Below are positions 62,523 to 64,000 of a DNA stretch of 64,000 bases, piece by piece. Both the position numbers and the translations under genes were made by a program. The notes under the pieces are model-generated. The model was not told the origin of the DNA, did not search any database, and saw only the letters and a list, made by a program, of their open reading frames with translations. How positions within the stretch are numbered: the stretch's first letter is position 1; each line of letters opens with the position of its first letter. Origin of the DNA: JARRKU01 sp963675565 (lineage in GTDB: Bacteria > Desulfobacterota > Desulfobacteria > Desulfobacterales > Desulfosarcinaceae); the NCBI GenBank assembly GCA_963675565.2, contig CAXXYD010000004.1, positions 992,001 through 1,056,000 of the forward strand. The letters run 5' to 3'.

Positions 62523-63803
62523 ATGCTATCGAAATCGTTTTTCGGCTATGCCAAACCCGCTTTTCGCTACGAGCTGTTAAGCACAACCTTACCCCAGCCG
62601 GTTGATGTTCCCCCCCCCGATACCGTCACCCTGCTCCTGCCCAGGGAGTTGGACGCTGAACCTTCGGAGACCATTAAAGTCGGTGGCGGCGTTAAAACCG
62701 GCCAGCGTCTCTGTTGGAACGACCAGCCCGGCCCATCGGTGATTTCCAGTGTTACGGGAACCATTCAATCCATTGCCGCCTATACCGGCGACTATGGCCG
62801 CAAATACACGGCTATCAAGATCTCCCGAAACGCTTCAGACGAATGGGACGATCAGTTCGATGCCGGCCGCACCGATACCGAAACATTGGGCCAATGGCTC
62901 AGCAGTGCGCCGGGGGGCGGCGAGCTGCAAAAATTGGCCAACAGCGATAAACCCATCCGCACCATCGTCATTTACGGCGGCGACACGGATGTGCTGATCG
63001 AAACCAACCTCTATATTCTGAAAAGCCGAATCGATGCCGTCAATCTGGGTATCAAAGCCCTGAAAGAAGCCACCGGCATAAAAGACGTCATTGTGGCGGT
63101 ACCGGCCGAAAGCTTCCAGAATTTTGACGGACATTTCAATGCCGACGTCAAAGCGGTCCCCGCAGCTTATCCCGGCGGGCAGCCGCTCATGGTGCACTAC
63201 CTCGTCACCGGCAAGATGCTGGGGCAGGGGCAGAAACCTGAGGATGCCGGGGTTTTCTTCATCCGGGCGGAAGCCGCCGCCGCCATCGGCAGTGCACTCG
63301 CATCCGGGCGGGTGCCGGTGGAAAAAATCCTGACGATTGTCGATAAAGAAGGTCATCGAAGCCTGGTATCCGCCCGAATCGGAACGCCGGTGGGTGCGGT
63401 CCTGAGCCGGCTGAAAATCATCCCCGAAGACGGCGACCGGATTATCTATGGCGGGCCCATGACCGGATCGGCCATCTATTCGGAGGATCAGCCGGTCATG
63501 CCCGATTCAGATGCCATCATGGTTCAGGACGCCCGGGACATCGCCCTGAGCGGCGACGATCCGTGTATCAACTGCGGCGAGTGCATTCGCGTATGCCCCA
63601 CAAACGTTCCGGTGAACCTGCTGATCCGGTTTCTCGAAGCCGGGCATTATCAGGAGGGCGCCGATCTTTACGACCTCTATTCCTGCGTAGAATGCGGCCT
63701 GTGCAGTTATGTCTGTGTCTCCCGCATACCGATCCTGCAATTCATCAAGCTGGCCAAATATGAACTCGCACGAGAGATACCGGCGGAGGAAGAGAATGAA
63801 TAA
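62523..63803 (+). CDS. rnfC: Rnf electron-transport complex subunit C
   Basis: 426 residues. N-terminal barrel-sandwich (KVGGGVKTGQRL), nucleotide/FMN-binding middle (TIVIYGGDTDVLIETNLYIL, LKEATGIKDVIVAVP) and SLBB region (RIGTPVGAVL...IYGGPMTGSAIYSEDQPV). Two [4Fe-4S] sets are CINCGECIRVCPTNVP (about 347-362) and CVECGLCSYVC (about 380-390). RnfC receives electrons from NADH and exchanges them with ferredoxin across a sodium- or proton-pumping complex. The stop overlaps rnfD by 8 bases. Confidence 0.95.
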   Translation: MLSKSFFGYAKPAFRYELLSTTLPQPVDVPPPDTVTLLLPRELDAEPSETIKVGGGVKTGQRLCWNDQPGPSVISSVTGTIQSIAAYTGDYGRKYTAIKISRNASDEWDDQFDAGRTDTETLGQWLSSAPGGGELQKLANSDKPIRTIVIYGGDTDVLIETNLYILKSRIDAVNLGIKALKEATGIKDVIVAVPAESFQNFDGHFNADVKAVPAAYPGGQPLMVHYLVTGKMLGQGQKPEDAGVFFIRAEAAAAIGSALASGRVPVEKILTIVDKEGHRSLVSARIGTPVGAVLSRLKIIPEDGDRIIYGGPMTGSAIYSEDQPVMPDSDAIMVQDARDIALSGDDPCINCGECIRVCPTNVPVNLLIRFLEAGHYQEGADLYDLYSCVECGLCSYVCVSRIPILQFIKLAKYELAREIPAEEENE

Positions 63804-64000
63804 TTCAAAAAAATTCATCGTTTCCCACGCGCCCTTCCTGCATAACGGCAGTGGAGTGGCAGAACGCAATTATAACACCATCATTGCCACAATCCCGGCG
63901 ATTTTGATGGGCCTGTCCTATTTCGGGGTTCCGGCCCTGGGCGTCCTTTGCCTGGCTGTGTCCAGCGCCATCGGCTGGGAGCTGCTTTTCAACCTGGCAT
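63796..64000 (+). CDS. rnfD: Rnf complex subunit D (3' end outside window)
   Basis: Starts at ATG 63796, overlapping the rnfC stop by 8 bases; ribosome site AGGAAGAG lies inside rnfC. The readable N-terminus is MNNSKKFIVSHAPFLHNGS, then helices (NTIIATIPAILMGLSYFGVPALGVLCLAVSSAIGW). The SxxPFxH opening is typical of RnfD/NqrB membrane subunits that carry covalently bound FMN further on. About 68 codons are visible. Confidence 0.92.
   Translation, partial: MNNSKKFIVSHAPFLHNGSGVAERNYNTIIATIPAILMGLSYFGVPALGVLCLAVSSAIGWELLFNLA

Overview
The window reads as chromosome from an anaerobic Gram-negative bacterium of the Desulfobacterota, most like the sulfate-reducing Desulfobacteraceae/Desulfosarcina group. 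This is an inference from gene content: an rnf cluster opened by a multihaem c-type cytochrome, a ferredoxin-linked 2-oxoacid oxidoreductase, an acyl-CoA dehydrogenase resembling the non-decarboxylating glutaryl-CoA dehydrogenase of Desulfococcus, a glutaconate-type CoA-transferase, LptFG and TatA. The flanks are GC-rich and densely coded; about 12.5-34 kb is AT-richer, gene-poor and full of broken genes.

Layout, left flank (1-12.5 kb): a ROK kinase (partial); a MoxR ATPase with a VWA partner; a MetE/UROD-fold protein; a zinc-ribbon protein with tatA; then a catabolic block (2-oxoacid:ferredoxin oxidoreductase alpha, fused beta-gamma, acyl-CoA dehydrogenase) bracketed by two LysR regulators that share a promoter-proximal 14-mer; an AhpD-fold protein; ssb.

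Middle (12.5-34 kb): a decayed chromosomal integron is the best single explanation. Two integron-integrase pseudogenes lie on the + strand (26739 and 28090). Almost all passenger genes to their left lie on the - strand: a methyltransferase, a DUF6602-type nuclease-like protein, a HEPN-like protein, a membrane protein, a phosphoesterase remnant, a LysE exporter and a cold-shock fragment. Long imperfect hairpins with RYYYAAC/GTTRRRY-like ends (attC-like) separate them. A 12-base word followed by a GTT core sits 237-238 bp upstream of both integrase starts (attI-like). The array has been invaded by IS1182, two IS91-type elements with tyrosine recombinases, IS1595 remnants and two group II intron remnants, one lying inside an attC-like site. 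An AbiTii-like protein and hipBA follow.

Right flank (34-64 kb): CoA-transferase gctAB; a periplasmic haem-domain protein + hybrid kinase + GGDEF regulator operon; an EamA exporter; an AcuI-like reductase; an HMG-CoA-lyase-like gene overlapping a DUF362/ferredoxin gene; an rRNA methyltransferase; a cupin; an AI-2E exporter; a polyprenyl-phosphate-arabinose pathway (UbiA, DprE1, DprE2) running into lptF and lptG; a ferritin-like protein; an L,D-transpeptidase; a Tat-exported DUF882 protein; a VWA-FHA protein; and a pentahaem cytochrome followed by rnfC and the start of rnfD. Glutaryl/glutaconyl-CoA chemistry (GctAB, dehydrogenase, oxidoreductase) linked through ferredoxin to Rnf is a plausible metabolic thread, but it is inferred.
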